A stretch of 5,737 bases of DNA from CAZGMJ01 sp964526785 (GTDB lineage Bacteria; Planctomycetota; Phycisphaerae; Sedimentisphaerales; Anaerobacaceae): assembly GCA_964526785.1 (NCBI GenBank), contig CAZGMJ010000136.1:1-5737 (forward strand). Reading direction: 5' to 3'. The first letter of the stretch is position 1, and every line of letters starts with the position of its first letter. The position numbers and the translations under genes were made by a program. Shown here one piece after another: positions 1 through 5,737 of the stretch. The notes beneath the pieces were generated by a model. That model was given only the letters and a program-made list of their open reading frames with translations. It did no database searches and had not been told where the DNA came from.

Positions 1-80
1 AGAAAGGACCGCTTTTACATCCCAAACAAAAGTGCGAAAAATATCCTACGTCATCTTCCATCGGTCTTTGCTTAGATACT

Positions 81-1478
81 CTACGTCTCCACTTTGCCTG
101 CAGGGCGCGAGTTGGCCTTCAGCGAGTTGTCGAATTCGTTCATCATGTCGGTCATGTGCCTGACAATCTGCGGATACTTCTCAGCCAGATTGAACCGCTC
201 GCTGATATCGGTCTTCAGATCGTACAGTTCGGCCCTCTTCACACGTCGAAGCTTCCATCGACCTTCGCGTATCGCTTCGAGTCGGTTGCCGCGATAATAG
301 TAGTAAGCATCGTGGGGCGAACGCGCATTCTCGCCGCCCACCATCAATGCCCGAATATCCTTGCCGTCGATAACCCGATCCGAAGGAACCTGCGCGCCGG
401 CCAGCCTGGCCAGAGTAGGCAGAATATCTATCGTGCCGCACACTTCGCCGCACGTCTCTCCCGCCGGTATCCTACCCGGCCAACGCATGATGCATGGTTC
501 GCGCATACCGCCCTCATACGTCGAGAACTTCCCATCCCGCAGCGGCAAAGCCGAACCGCCGTGATGCTTCTTCGAAAGCCAGGGACCGTTGTCGCTTGTG
601 AATATCACCAGCGTGCGTTCGTCTGCACCGATGTCCTTGACCGCCCGCAATACCTGCCCGACGGACCAGTCGATCTGCTCGATCGTCGCCTTATACGCCT
701 TCTGCGGATCCTCCTTGTAGAACTCGTCGGAGACAAACAGCGGTATATGCGGCATGGTGTGCGGCAGATACAGAAAGAAAGGCTTGCGTTTGTTGCCCTT
801 TATGAAACCGACCGCTTCCTCTGTATAACGCTCGATCAATGTCGTCTGATCGGCCGGCCTCTCCACCTCTTCCTCATTTCGCATCAACGGCACATTCCAG
901 GGCGAATAGTCCTTCTCCTGCCACGCGCGGTCGAGGTTCTTGTTCTTGCCCTGCACGCCGTCCATGTCGTTCGAATAAGGAATACCCAGGTAAGAATCGA
1001 AACCGTTGCTCGTCGGCAGAAACTCGGGCAAATGCCCCAAATGCCACTTCCCGATGCATGCGGTGGCGTATCCCTCTCCCTTGAGCACGTCGGCGATGGT
1101 CATCTCCTCGGGATTGAGCCCGATGTTGTCCCGCGGGAACAGCACCTTCGTGATGCCAACTCTCGGCGGATAACAACCGGTCAGCAGGGCCGCCCTCGAC
1201 GGAGAACACACGGCCGCCGCCGAATAGAAATCCGTAAACTTCATGCCCTCGACGGCCATGCGATCCAGATTCGGCGTCCGGATATTGGGCGAGCCGAAGC
1301 AACCCACATCCTGGTAGCCCTGATCGTCCGTAAAGATGACGATGAAATTGGGCTTGCCTCGGCCCCTGCCGGTGCCCCCGCCCTGTTGCGCCAAAGCGGT
1401 CGGTCCCAAAGCAAGCGACGCCGCTCCGGCTCCCAGCGCCTTTAGAAAACCGCGACGATTCAGTTCATTCCTATGCAT
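81..1478 (-). CDS. Tat-exported formylglycine-dependent sulfatase (arylsulfatase family)
   Basis: This 465-residue protein hydrolyses sulfate esters, probably on sulfated polysaccharides or glycans outside the cytoplasm; the exact substrate cannot be read from sequence. Residues 1-31 form a twin-arginine signal: N-R-R-G-F-L-K with Arg8-Arg9, a hydrophobic stretch rich in Ala/Gly/Leu, and a likely cleavage site after A-L-A at residue 30. The mature part starts with the metal-binding FTDDQG (Asp51, Asp52). The sulfatase signature C-S-P-S-R follows at 91-95, with Cys91 expected to become formylglycine. GKWHLG is at 143-148 (Lys144, His146), PHIPL with His244, SDNG at 295-298 (Asp296, Asn297), and K-x-x-TYEGG-x-R around 317-326. 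All expected catalytic and metal residues are present and the length is normal, so it looks intact. The ATG at 1478 has a GGAGG site eight bases upstream. It lies 74 bases after the PilT homologue and may be co-transcribed with it. The maturation enzyme (FGE) gene is not in the window. Family assignment is near certain; subfamily is unknown. Confidence 0.96.
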   Translation of the reverse strand: MHRNELNRRGFLKALGAGAASLALGPTALAQQGGGTGRGRGKPNFIVIFTDDQGYQDVGCFGSPNIRTPNLDRMAVEGMKFTDFYSAAAVCSPSRAALLTGCYPPRVGITKVLFPRDNIGLNPEEMTIADVLKGEGYATACIGKWHLGHLPEFLPTSNGFDSYLGIPYSNDMDGVQGKNKNLDRAWQEKDYSPWNVPLMRNEEEVERPADQTTLIERYTEEAVGFIKGNKRKPFFLYLPHTMPHIPLFVSDEFYKEDPQKAYKATIEQIDWSVGQVLRAVKDIGADERTLVIFTSDNGPWLSKKHHGGSALPLRDGKFSTYEGGMREPCIMRWPGRIPAGETCGEVCGTIDILPTLARLAGAQVPSDRVIDGKDIRALMVGGENARSPHDAYYYYRGNRLEAIREGRWKLRRVKRAELYDLKTDISERFNLAEKYPQIVRHMTDMMNEFDNSLKANSRPAGKVET

Positions 1479-1486
1479 GCCAACAA

Positions 1487-1491
1487 CCTCC
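1487..1491 (-). promoter_or_regulatory. Shine-Dalgarno site of the sulfatase gene
   Basis: The minus strand reads GGAGG here, eight bases before the ATG at 1478. It supports the start that also gives a complete twin-arginine signal peptide. A weak five-base inverted repeat (ACAAC at 1497-1501 and GTTGT at 1483-1487, as read on the minus strand) would place most of this site in a loop; I attach no regulatory meaning to it. Confidence 0.75.
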
Positions 1492-1552
1492 AGACTGTTG
1501 TCCCGACAATCCTTGCGCCGCGGGCGACGTCCACCCGCAACCGGTTCACCCC

Positions 1553-2581
1553 TTATTCATAATTGACCAGCACGCTCTTTGCAACCGCCTCGCTGATGAC
1601 TTTCTTCTCCAGCAGATCGTTGATCGCGTCAACCATCGTCTGCATGCCGTGCTTTCTGCCGGTCTCGATCACGCTGCGCAGCATAAAGCCGCCCTTACGG
1701 CGGATGATATTCTTGGCCGCACTGGTAACCACCAGTATCTCAGACGCAACCCGCCGTTGATCGTCCACGGTCGGCAGCAACTCCTGATGAATGACCCCCT
1801 GAAGCGATTCGGCCAGAAGATACCGCAACTGACTCTCGTCGGACGATGGCGCGTAGCTCAAAAGCCGCTCGATCATCTTGTCGATCGAGATTACGTGCAA
1901 TGTCGACAATACCAGCACGCCTGTCTCGGCAGCCGTCAGCGCGATCTTTATCGTTTCATAATCCCGCATCTCCCCTATCGCGATGACGTCCGGGTCCTGG
2001 CGCAGCGCCGCCCGCAACCCCGTATGAAACGTCTTCGTGTCGCGACCGATCTCCCGCTGACGAACCACCCCGGCTCGATTCGTATGCACGTACTCGATCG
2101 GGTCCTCGATCGTGATGATGTGCCTCTTGCAGTTCGTGTTGATGTGGTCGATCATCGCCGACATGGTCGTCGTCTTGCCCTGGCTGGTACTGCCGGTAAT
2201 CAAAACCATCCCCTTCGTCCGCGACGCCAGATCGCTCACCGTCGCAGGCAACTGCAGTTCATCAATCGTCATCGGCCGCGTCGGAAGGATCCGTATGGTA
2301 GCCCCAATACCGCCGTTGAAGTAGCCGATATTGATGCGGTACCGGCCGGCGTCGTCGGCCAGCATCAAGTCGTAATCCAGTTCCGTCTCGAATTGCGCGC
2401 GCTGCTTCTCGTTGAGCATATCCAGCGCCAGTTGCGCGCTCTGTTCGGCGGATAAAACCTCCCGCGTAATCGGCACCAGATCCCCCGCAATCCGCGCCAG
2501 AATGGGAGCATCGGCACATATATGAATATCCGTCGCTTCATGACTCTTGGCGTGCTCCAGAAGTTGTCTTCTGTCTATCAT
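1553..2581 (-). CDS. pilT: PilT/PilU-family type IV pilus retraction ATPase
   Basis: This 342-residue protein belongs to the secretion/pilus ATPases that form cytoplasmic hexamers at the base of type IV pili. PilT members power retraction, twitching and DNA uptake. The N-terminal PAS-like domain is at about 1-100 (ATDIHI near 16-21, R-I-A-G-D near 30-34). The ATPase core has a Walker A at 130-138 (G-S-T-S-Q-G-K-T-T, Lys136), an Asp box TIEDPIEY at 157-164, Walker B DPDVIAIGEMRD at 196-207 (Glu204) and a His box STLH at 226-229 (His229). The C-terminal part carries N-I-I-R-R at 291-295 and a GMQTM motif at 312-316, resembling the PilT-type tail and arguing against GspE/PilB. Walker A lacks the usual GPTGSGKST wording but keeps the G-x4-G-K-T frame. 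The open frame continues upstream to a TTG at 2677, but the ATG at 2581 has GAGGAG six bases ahead and gives the usual family length. No other pilus gene is nearby. Distinguishing PilT from PilU or a paralogue is not possible from sequence alone. Confidence 0.93.
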   Translation of the reverse strand: MIDRRQLLEHAKSHEATDIHICADAPILARIAGDLVPITREVLSAEQSAQLALDMLNEKQRAQFETELDYDLMLADDAGRYRINIGYFNGGIGATIRILPTRPMTIDELQLPATVSDLASRTKGMVLITGSTSQGKTTTMSAMIDHINTNCKRHIITIEDPIEYVHTNRAGVVRQREIGRDTKTFHTGLRAALRQDPDVIAIGEMRDYETIKIALTAAETGVLVLSTLHVISIDKMIERLLSYAPSSDESQLRYLLAESLQGVIHQELLPTVDDQRRVASEILVVTSAAKNIIRRKGGFMLRSVIETGRKHGMQTMVDAINDLLEKKVISEAVAKSVLVNYE

Positions 2582-2587
2582 AGCGAT

Positions 2588-2593
2588 CTCCTC
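2588..2593 (-). promoter_or_regulatory. Shine-Dalgarno site fixing the PilT start
   Basis: The minus strand reads GAGGAG six bases before the ATG at 2581. The longer alternative, a TTG at 2677, has no such site in front of it and would add 32 residues that look unlike the family N terminus. This decides the start in favour of 2581. Confidence 0.75.
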
Positions 2594-2695
2594 GTGTACT
2601 CCCGCCCGCTCCTGTCCCCGCATGACGATGAACAACGCCTCTCGCCGATGCGAAGTCTTGTCAACAACTTGCGACAAAAACCAGTGCGATGCGCC

Positions 2696-4162
2696 TCATC
2701 CCTTCTCCGCCCCGCCATCGTAAACGCTCACTTGCAGCAGTCGTCGGGTATCTTCCGATACCCGCACGCTTTCGCTCATTCGCACAGGGCAGACCCAGAT
2801 GACCTGCTCATTATCGCTGATGATCGCAATTCTGTCACGCACCGAATGCGCAACCTTCGCGGCGGTCAGAAACTTGCCCACCTTCTTGGCCGACTGCATC
2901 CCCAAAGGCACGAAACGATCGCCCCGCCGCCTGCCCCGAACCGTCAATGGAAGCCGAACCTTGTCCAAATCGAACGTCTCGCAGTACGAAACACCATTCG
3001 CCGACTGTCTCTTCCCGCCCCAAACCTGATGGTAGCTCGCGGCAGAATCAATGATTCTCGCTTCGATCCCGAATGTGTCGAACTGCGTGACGCCGGGGAC
3101 CGTCAATTCGATCGGTTCTGCATCGGACAACGTGCGGGAATCGAAGGAATCACCCAGGCGCCGAAACAACAGACCGTCGTATGTGCGCTGCACGATAAAT
3201 CCCCCCGGCATCTCCACCATCTTTCCCGTGTCCGTCTCTTGGGCCAGTCGTAGAAGCCTCTCATAGTGGCCTTCGGTAATCCGGCGCTCCCCGCAACCAA
3301 TATGCCGCAGAGCCCGTCGAAAAAGTTCTACCTGGATCAACGGTGACTCGCCGGCCGTCACCGCCGTATCGAGAGCCATGCCGTCTTTCGTGAAAATCGC
3401 GACCGAAGCCCAAATCCTCTCGACCCTCCGTTCGACTCTTTCCCGGAGCCGTCGTGCCGCCGATGCCAACTCCTCGAGCGAATCGGCAATCGGCCTGTCA
3501 CATTCCCTCTGCAGCACAGGAATGAGTCGATGCCGAATATGATTCCTGCGAAAACGACAATCCCGGTTCGTGTGGTCTACGCACCACTGCAAACCCCGCT
3601 CTTCCAGGTAACTGAGAATCTGATGCCGGCCCACACAAAGCAACGGCCGCACGAATGTCACCCCCGCACCGAAAGACTGCGCAGGTCGCATTCCCGCCAG
3701 TCCGCGCATTGCCGTCCCTCGAGCCAACCGCTGGACCAGCGTCTCGGCGTTGTCGTCCTTATGATGGCCGGTAACGACTGCAGAACAGCCGTGCTCTTTG
3801 GCAATGGCGGTCAGTCTCTCGATGCGCCAATTCCGCGCTGCGGTCTCAATGGACAAGCCTTCCGCCACCGCCATCCGCCGCACATCCCTCCTCTCGACAG
3901 TCATTTCAATACCCAGGTCCCTCGCTTTCTCAACAACGAATTGCTCATCGCGATCGGCCTGCCTGCCCCGCAGTTCGTGATTCAGATGCGCACAGTGAAA
4001 TGTATGCGCCGGCACGCCCGTCCGCTGCAGGGCGCTGAGCACGTGGAGTAACGCCGTGGAATCCGCACCGCCTGACACCGCCAGCAGCGCTTTTTGCCCC
4101 GGCGCAAACAGCTTCTCCCTCTCAATGAACTGGCCTATCTGCTTTTCGAAGTCTCCTGGCAT
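2696..4162 (-). CDS. tilS: tRNA(Ile)-lysidine synthetase TilS
   Basis: TilS converts the wobble cytidine (C34) of the CAU-anticodon isoleucine tRNA to lysidine, using lysine and ATP, so that the tRNA is charged with isoleucine and reads AUA. It is a cytoplasmic and normally essential enzyme. The 488-residue protein has the PP-loop SGGADS at 30-35, AHLNHELRG at 58-66, and GHHKDDNAET at 132-141. A DHTN-x-D segment leads to the R-R-N-H-I-R-H-R-L-I-P stretch at about 196-215. The C-terminal TilS domain is at about 350-480, with R-R-x-G-D-R-F-x-P-L-G at 411-421 and K-K-V-G-K-F at 426-431. This is the longer, B. subtilis-like architecture and looks intact. The start is less certain. The open frame reaches a TTG at 4267, but that lies inside the upstream terminator. 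An ATG at 4213 is possible; the ATG at 4162 puts the PP-loop at the usual distance from the N terminus, though neither has a clear Shine-Dalgarno site. The gene ends 114 bases before pilT. Confidence 0.96.
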   Translation of the reverse strand: MPGDFEKQIGQFIEREKLFAPGQKALLAVSGGADSTALLHVLSALQRTGVPAHTFHCAHLNHELRGRQADRDEQFVVEKARDLGIEMTVERRDVRRMAVAEGLSIETAARNWRIERLTAIAKEHGCSAVVTGHHKDDNAETLVQRLARGTAMRGLAGMRPAQSFGAGVTFVRPLLCVGRHQILSYLEERGLQWCVDHTNRDCRFRRNHIRHRLIPVLQRECDRPIADSLEELASAARRLRERVERRVERIWASVAIFTKDGMALDTAVTAGESPLIQVELFRRALRHIGCGERRITEGHYERLLRLAQETDTGKMVEMPGGFIVQRTYDGLLFRRLGDSFDSRTLSDAEPIELTVPGVTQFDTFGIEARIIDSAASYHQVWGGKRQSANGVSYCETFDLDKVRLPLTVRGRRRGDRFVPLGMQSAKKVGKFLTAAKVAHSVRDRIAIISDNEQVIWVCPVRMSESVRVSEDTRRLLQVSVYDGGAEKG

Positions 4163-4248
4163 AAACGCACCAACATGATGGCCTTCGTCCCCGCGCGACC
4201 CGCCGTATACCATCCACAGCCCGCCGTCGAGCGCGACATCGTGCCAAC

Positions 4249-4281
4249 AAAAAAACGGACCCGGCAAATCACCAGGCCCGT
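4249..4281 (-). terminator. Intrinsic terminator after the lipoprotein gene
   Basis: Read on the minus strand, 4281 to 4255 folds into a ten-base-pair stem (arms ACGGGCCUGG and CCGGGUCCGU, with two G-U pairs) around a seven-base UGAUUUG loop. It is followed at once by a run of six further U (4254-4249). It begins 34 bases past the stop of the TPR lipoprotein gene and lies upstream of tilS. It therefore closes the lipoprotein transcript, and it makes an upstream TTG start for tilS at 4267 implausible. tilS must then have its own promoter downstream of it, between about 4250 and 4163, or depend on read-through. Confidence 0.88.
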
Positions 4282-4315
4282 CGATCTATTCGATTGGTCG
4301 CAACCGCTCCCTTGC

Positions 4316-5113
4316 TCAGGGATTCGTTACAGGCTCGACGGTTTTGCTCAACTCGCCAACGCGCCGTTCGGCATACGTCTGCCACGTCTGATAGCGATCC
4401 TGTCCCGCTTCGATCTCCAACGCTTCACGATAAAGCTCGAGGGCCTCGGCTCTGCGCTGTAACTTATTGTCGAGAATATAGGCTCTGCGGAAGCGGGCCG
4501 GGTGCGGCGTCGCCGGATCCCACTGATACGCCCGCTCGTAGTACGTCGACGCAATGGCGTAATCCTTGAAGTGCTCGTAGATCGTCCCGGCCTTGAACGC
4601 CGCATCGTCGATCTTGTCGCTCGTCGGATACTCTCGGAAAACCCGGTTATACCGATCAAGTGCCAGCCGCAGCAGATCCTTGTCCTTCAGAACGAGCAGC
4701 TTGTCCGCTTCCTCGTGTAATTGCACCGCTTCATCATACAATGCGTCAGCCTGCGGAATAGACGCCCCCGCCCGCAAATCCGAACTGGCGACCGCCGCCT
4801 CGATAACGTACTTGTACTGAGGCATCTCGTCGAACGCCTGCAACTCCTGCTGAGCCCACTGCAGCTTCATGTGGTTGCCCACGCTCTCGTAGTGCTGCAT
4901 GAGCATCTCCAGGCTTTGCCGGTAGGCCTTGCGATTGGCGGCCATTTCTTCCACCAGATCGATCTCCTCGGCGTCCGCCGCTGCCAGTCCCGGCGCCATC
5001 GCCCCCTTTGCGATTGGTGCGATCATCTGCCCTTTGCCCGTATTGGCCTCATTGCAGCCGGCCAGGACGTTCAATATGACGATGAGCGATAGTGTGCAGA
5101 TTATCCTTGCCAT
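4316..5113 (-). CDS. Predicted lipoprotein with TPR-like helical repeats
   Basis: I recognise no named family. The 265-residue protein has a short lipoprotein signal: Met-Ala-Arg, a hydrophobic stretch at about 4-18, and the lipobox L-A-G-C with Cys20 as the acylation site. Asn follows the Cys, not Asp, so there is no classical inner-membrane retention signal. Residues 22-48 are a flexible, Gly/Ala-rich linker. Residues 48-108 are strongly helical and charged, perhaps a coiled coil. Residues 122-255 look like three or more tetratricopeptide-type helix pairs: A-L-D-R-Y-N-R-V-F-R-E-Y-P near 151-163, A-S-T-Y-Y-E-R-A near 188-195, and A-L-E-L-Y-R-E-A-L-E near 224-233. Similar repeats act as protein-binding scaffolds, as in YbgF/BamD-type envelope proteins; any such role here is inference. 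The ATG at 5113 has AAAGGAG six bases upstream and starts the lipoprotein signal directly. A longer frame to 5272 would begin upstream of the predicted promoter. It forms its own unit between that promoter and the terminator at 4249-4281. Confidence 0.88.
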   Translation of the reverse strand: MARIICTLSLIVILNVLAGCNEANTGKGQMIAPIAKGAMAPGLAAADAEEIDLVEEMAANRKAYRQSLEMLMQHYESVGNHMKLQWAQQELQAFDEMPQYKYVIEAAVASSDLRAGASIPQADALYDEAVQLHEEADKLLVLKDKDLLRLALDRYNRVFREYPTSDKIDDAAFKAGTIYEHFKDYAIASTYYERAYQWDPATPHPARFRRAYILDNKLQRRAEALELYREALEIEAGQDRYQTWQTYAERRVGELSKTVEPVTNP

Positions 5114-5119
5114 GACGGT

Positions 5120-5126
5120 CTCCTTT
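5120..5126 (-). promoter_or_regulatory. Shine-Dalgarno site of the lipoprotein gene
   Basis: The minus strand reads AAAGGAG six bases before the ATG at 5113. It is the strongest ribosome binding site in the window and settles the start in favour of the ATG that opens the lipoprotein signal peptide, over in-frame ATGs at 5137 and 5272. Confidence 0.82.
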
Positions 5127-5234
5127 CGATTCTTCATCCCAGTCCCGATCCGAGGACCGAATTCGCCTCCCCGGCCCAACGGCCCCCTCGGGTATTTCGC
5201 CCGATCCACATTGATGGACCGAGCGCGACATTCA

Positions 5235-5262
5235 ATTATGTGCCAAAAACCGCACTCGTCAA
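5235..5262 (-). promoter_or_regulatory. Sigma70-type promoter of the lipoprotein gene
   Basis: On the minus strand, TTGACG (5262-5257) and CATAAT (5240-5235) each match five of six bases of the housekeeping consensus and are separated by 16 bases. Transcription would start near 5228, leaving a leader of roughly 115 bases before the ATG at 5113. The leader is GC-rich with short complementary segments (for example two GGCC blocks near 5170-5185), but I recognise no riboswitch class. The match is by eye; position and strand agree with the only gene it could serve. Confidence 0.65.
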
Positions 5263-5280
5263 GGACAAACATGCAAATTT

Positions 5281-5303
5281 GTGCGCACTGCGCACGTGCG
5301 CAC
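5281..5303. repeat. TGCGCAC triplet with nested perfect palindromes
   Basis: The heptamer TGCGCAC occurs three times in a row at 5282-5288, 5289-5295 and 5297-5303. Because the heptamer is nearly self-complementary, the array contains two perfect palindromes: GTGCGCAC at 5281-5288 and TGCGCACGTGCGCA at 5289-5302. It sits about 20 bases upstream of the -35 element of the lipoprotein promoter, a usual place for an activator or repressor site. The repeats are visible directly; a regulatory role is inference. No regulator gene is present to pair it with. Confidence 0.6.
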
Positions 5304-5737
5304 TAGACACCCTCCTGCACTGCACATGGAGGCGCCTCAAGCTCCACTCCCATTCACATCCGGCTATTGTAGGGAAAACTCTTACGCACAACGGGGATGT
5401 ACCCTATTTGCGACACGCGCGATTCTGCTATATTACCGTTTTTGCTACGCTTTCACAGCAAGTGTAAGTTGTATCATTGAAAGGGGTATATCGGTCAATC
5501 TTCTCAATGCGCCGGTCGGGTTCAGCGCCAGCCGGGATCGCAAGGCTAACATGATTAGTGAAGGGGTGCGGTAAGGTGGAGGAAGGCGGTGCGACTCCTC
5601 CACCACATCTCAGGTTTGTTTGGAACCGCATCGGAAGAAGAAACAGAACGCCACATGGATGTTGCGCACAATATGATGGCAGGGTAGTGTCAAGAAAGTT
5701 TCGCACTTTGGTTCTTCGTGGTCCTTGATCTGGTCAT
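5304..5737. other. Right-end stretch with no convincing gene
   Basis: I find no protein or RNA gene that I can support here. Open frames exist on both strands (for example a minus-strand GTG-started frame of 92 codons at 5428-5706 and a 50-codon plus-strand GTG frame at 5576-5728). None has recognisable motifs, and their composition looks like chance translation. There is no tRNA-like cloverleaf or TPsiC box. The stretch does hold a perfect nine-base inverted repeat (5575-5604) and a possible plus-strand promoter: TTGCGA at 5408-5413 and TATATT at 5429-5434, with a short 15-base spacer. The last 60 bases resemble the end of an insertion sequence but cannot be assigned. It may be intergenic DNA between divergent units or the border of a mobile element. 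Confidence 0.5.
5575..5604. repeat. Perfect nine-base inverted repeat (hairpin)
   Basis: GGTGGAGGA at 5575-5583 is exactly complementary to TCCTCCACC at 5596-5604 across a 12-base spacer, so either strand could form a stable nine-pair hairpin. Neither strand has a T-run after the stem, so it is not a standard intrinsic terminator. On the plus strand the left arm contains the Shine-Dalgarno-like GGAGG. It could be part of a structured RNA, a mobile-element end or a protein site; nothing visible decides between them. Confidence 0.55.

Noticed and set aside
3..69. Imperfect inverted repeat (AAAGGACCG at 3-11, CGGTCTTT at 62-69) as terminator of the sulfatase gene
   Set aside because: It has a bulge and a loop of about 50 bases, and the window ends before any U-run could be seen.
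156..1445. A 429-codon open frame on the plus strand across the sulfatase gene
   Set aside because: It is the antisense shadow of a gene with a full set of sulfatase motifs; its translation is rich in Arg, Leu and His with no domain, as expected of GC-rich antisense frames.
1649..2455. A 268-codon plus-strand frame opposite the PilT gene
   Set aside because: Antisense shadow of the ATPase core; composition is Arg/His/Leu-rich and there are no motifs or ribosome site.
2630..2665. A perfect TTGACA on the minus strand between tilS and pilT, as a pilT promoter
   Set aside because: No acceptable -10 element is found 15-19 bases downstream; the sequence there is GC-rich.
5428..5706. A 92-codon minus-strand frame starting with GTG
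   Set aside because: No ribosome site, no motif, and it runs through both arms of the 5575-5604 inverted repeat; it looks like chance.
29..5709. The 11-base AAAGTGCGAAA at 29-39 and its inverse at 5699-5709, as ends of one mobile element
   Set aside because: A few matching inverted 11-mers are expected by chance in a window this size, the flanks diverge at once, and the genes between are not mobile-element genes.
5576..5728. A 50-codon plus-strand GTG frame preceded by a GAAGGGG stretch
   Set aside because: Its first codons lie in the stem of the inverted repeat and the product (Pro/Arg-rich, no motif) resembles no family I know.
5304..5737. CRISPR array, tRNA, retron or group II intron in the gene-free end
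   Set aside because: No regularly spaced direct repeats, no cloverleaf, no reverse transcriptase and no domain V-like hairpin could be found.

Overview
The window reads as an ordinary piece of bacterial chromosome. Four convincing protein genes all lie on the minus strand and are read from right to left, and about 0.6 kb at the right end has no convincing gene. The base composition is moderately GC-rich. The genes are a Tat-exported, formylglycine-type sulfatase, a PilT-like ATPase, TilS and a TPR lipoprotein. This mix suits a Gram-negative-type bacterium of the Planctomycetota/PVC kind, where secreted sulfatases are abundant. That placement is inference from gene content; there is no marker in the window that fixes the taxon.

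Layout in transcription order (high to low coordinates): (1) 5263-5737, no convincing gene, but several palindromes and inverted repeats and possibly the edge of a mobile element. (2) A good sigma70-type promoter at 5235-5262, then a lipoprotein gene with TPR-like helices (4316-5113), closed by a clear intrinsic terminator at 4249-4281. (3) tilS, the tRNA-Ile lysidine synthetase gene (2696-4162). (4) A pilT/pilU-family retraction ATPase gene (1553-2581). (5) A Tat-exported sulfatase gene (81-1478). The last three are spaced 114 and 74 bases apart with no recognisable terminator between them, so they could share a transcript, although their functions are unrelated.

The terminator splits the window into two transcription units: the monocistronic lipoprotein gene, and tilS-pilT-sulfatase. 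The longest open frames for the lipoprotein, TilS and PilT all extend too far upstream. I moved these starts inward using Shine-Dalgarno sites, the promoter, the terminator and the position of conserved motifs.

I do not see evidence for a new defence, mobile or biosynthetic system. The items most worth a second look are the palindrome cluster just upstream of the lipoprotein promoter, the departures from consensus in the Walker A and His boxes of the PilT homologue, and the unexplained inverted-repeat region at the right end.
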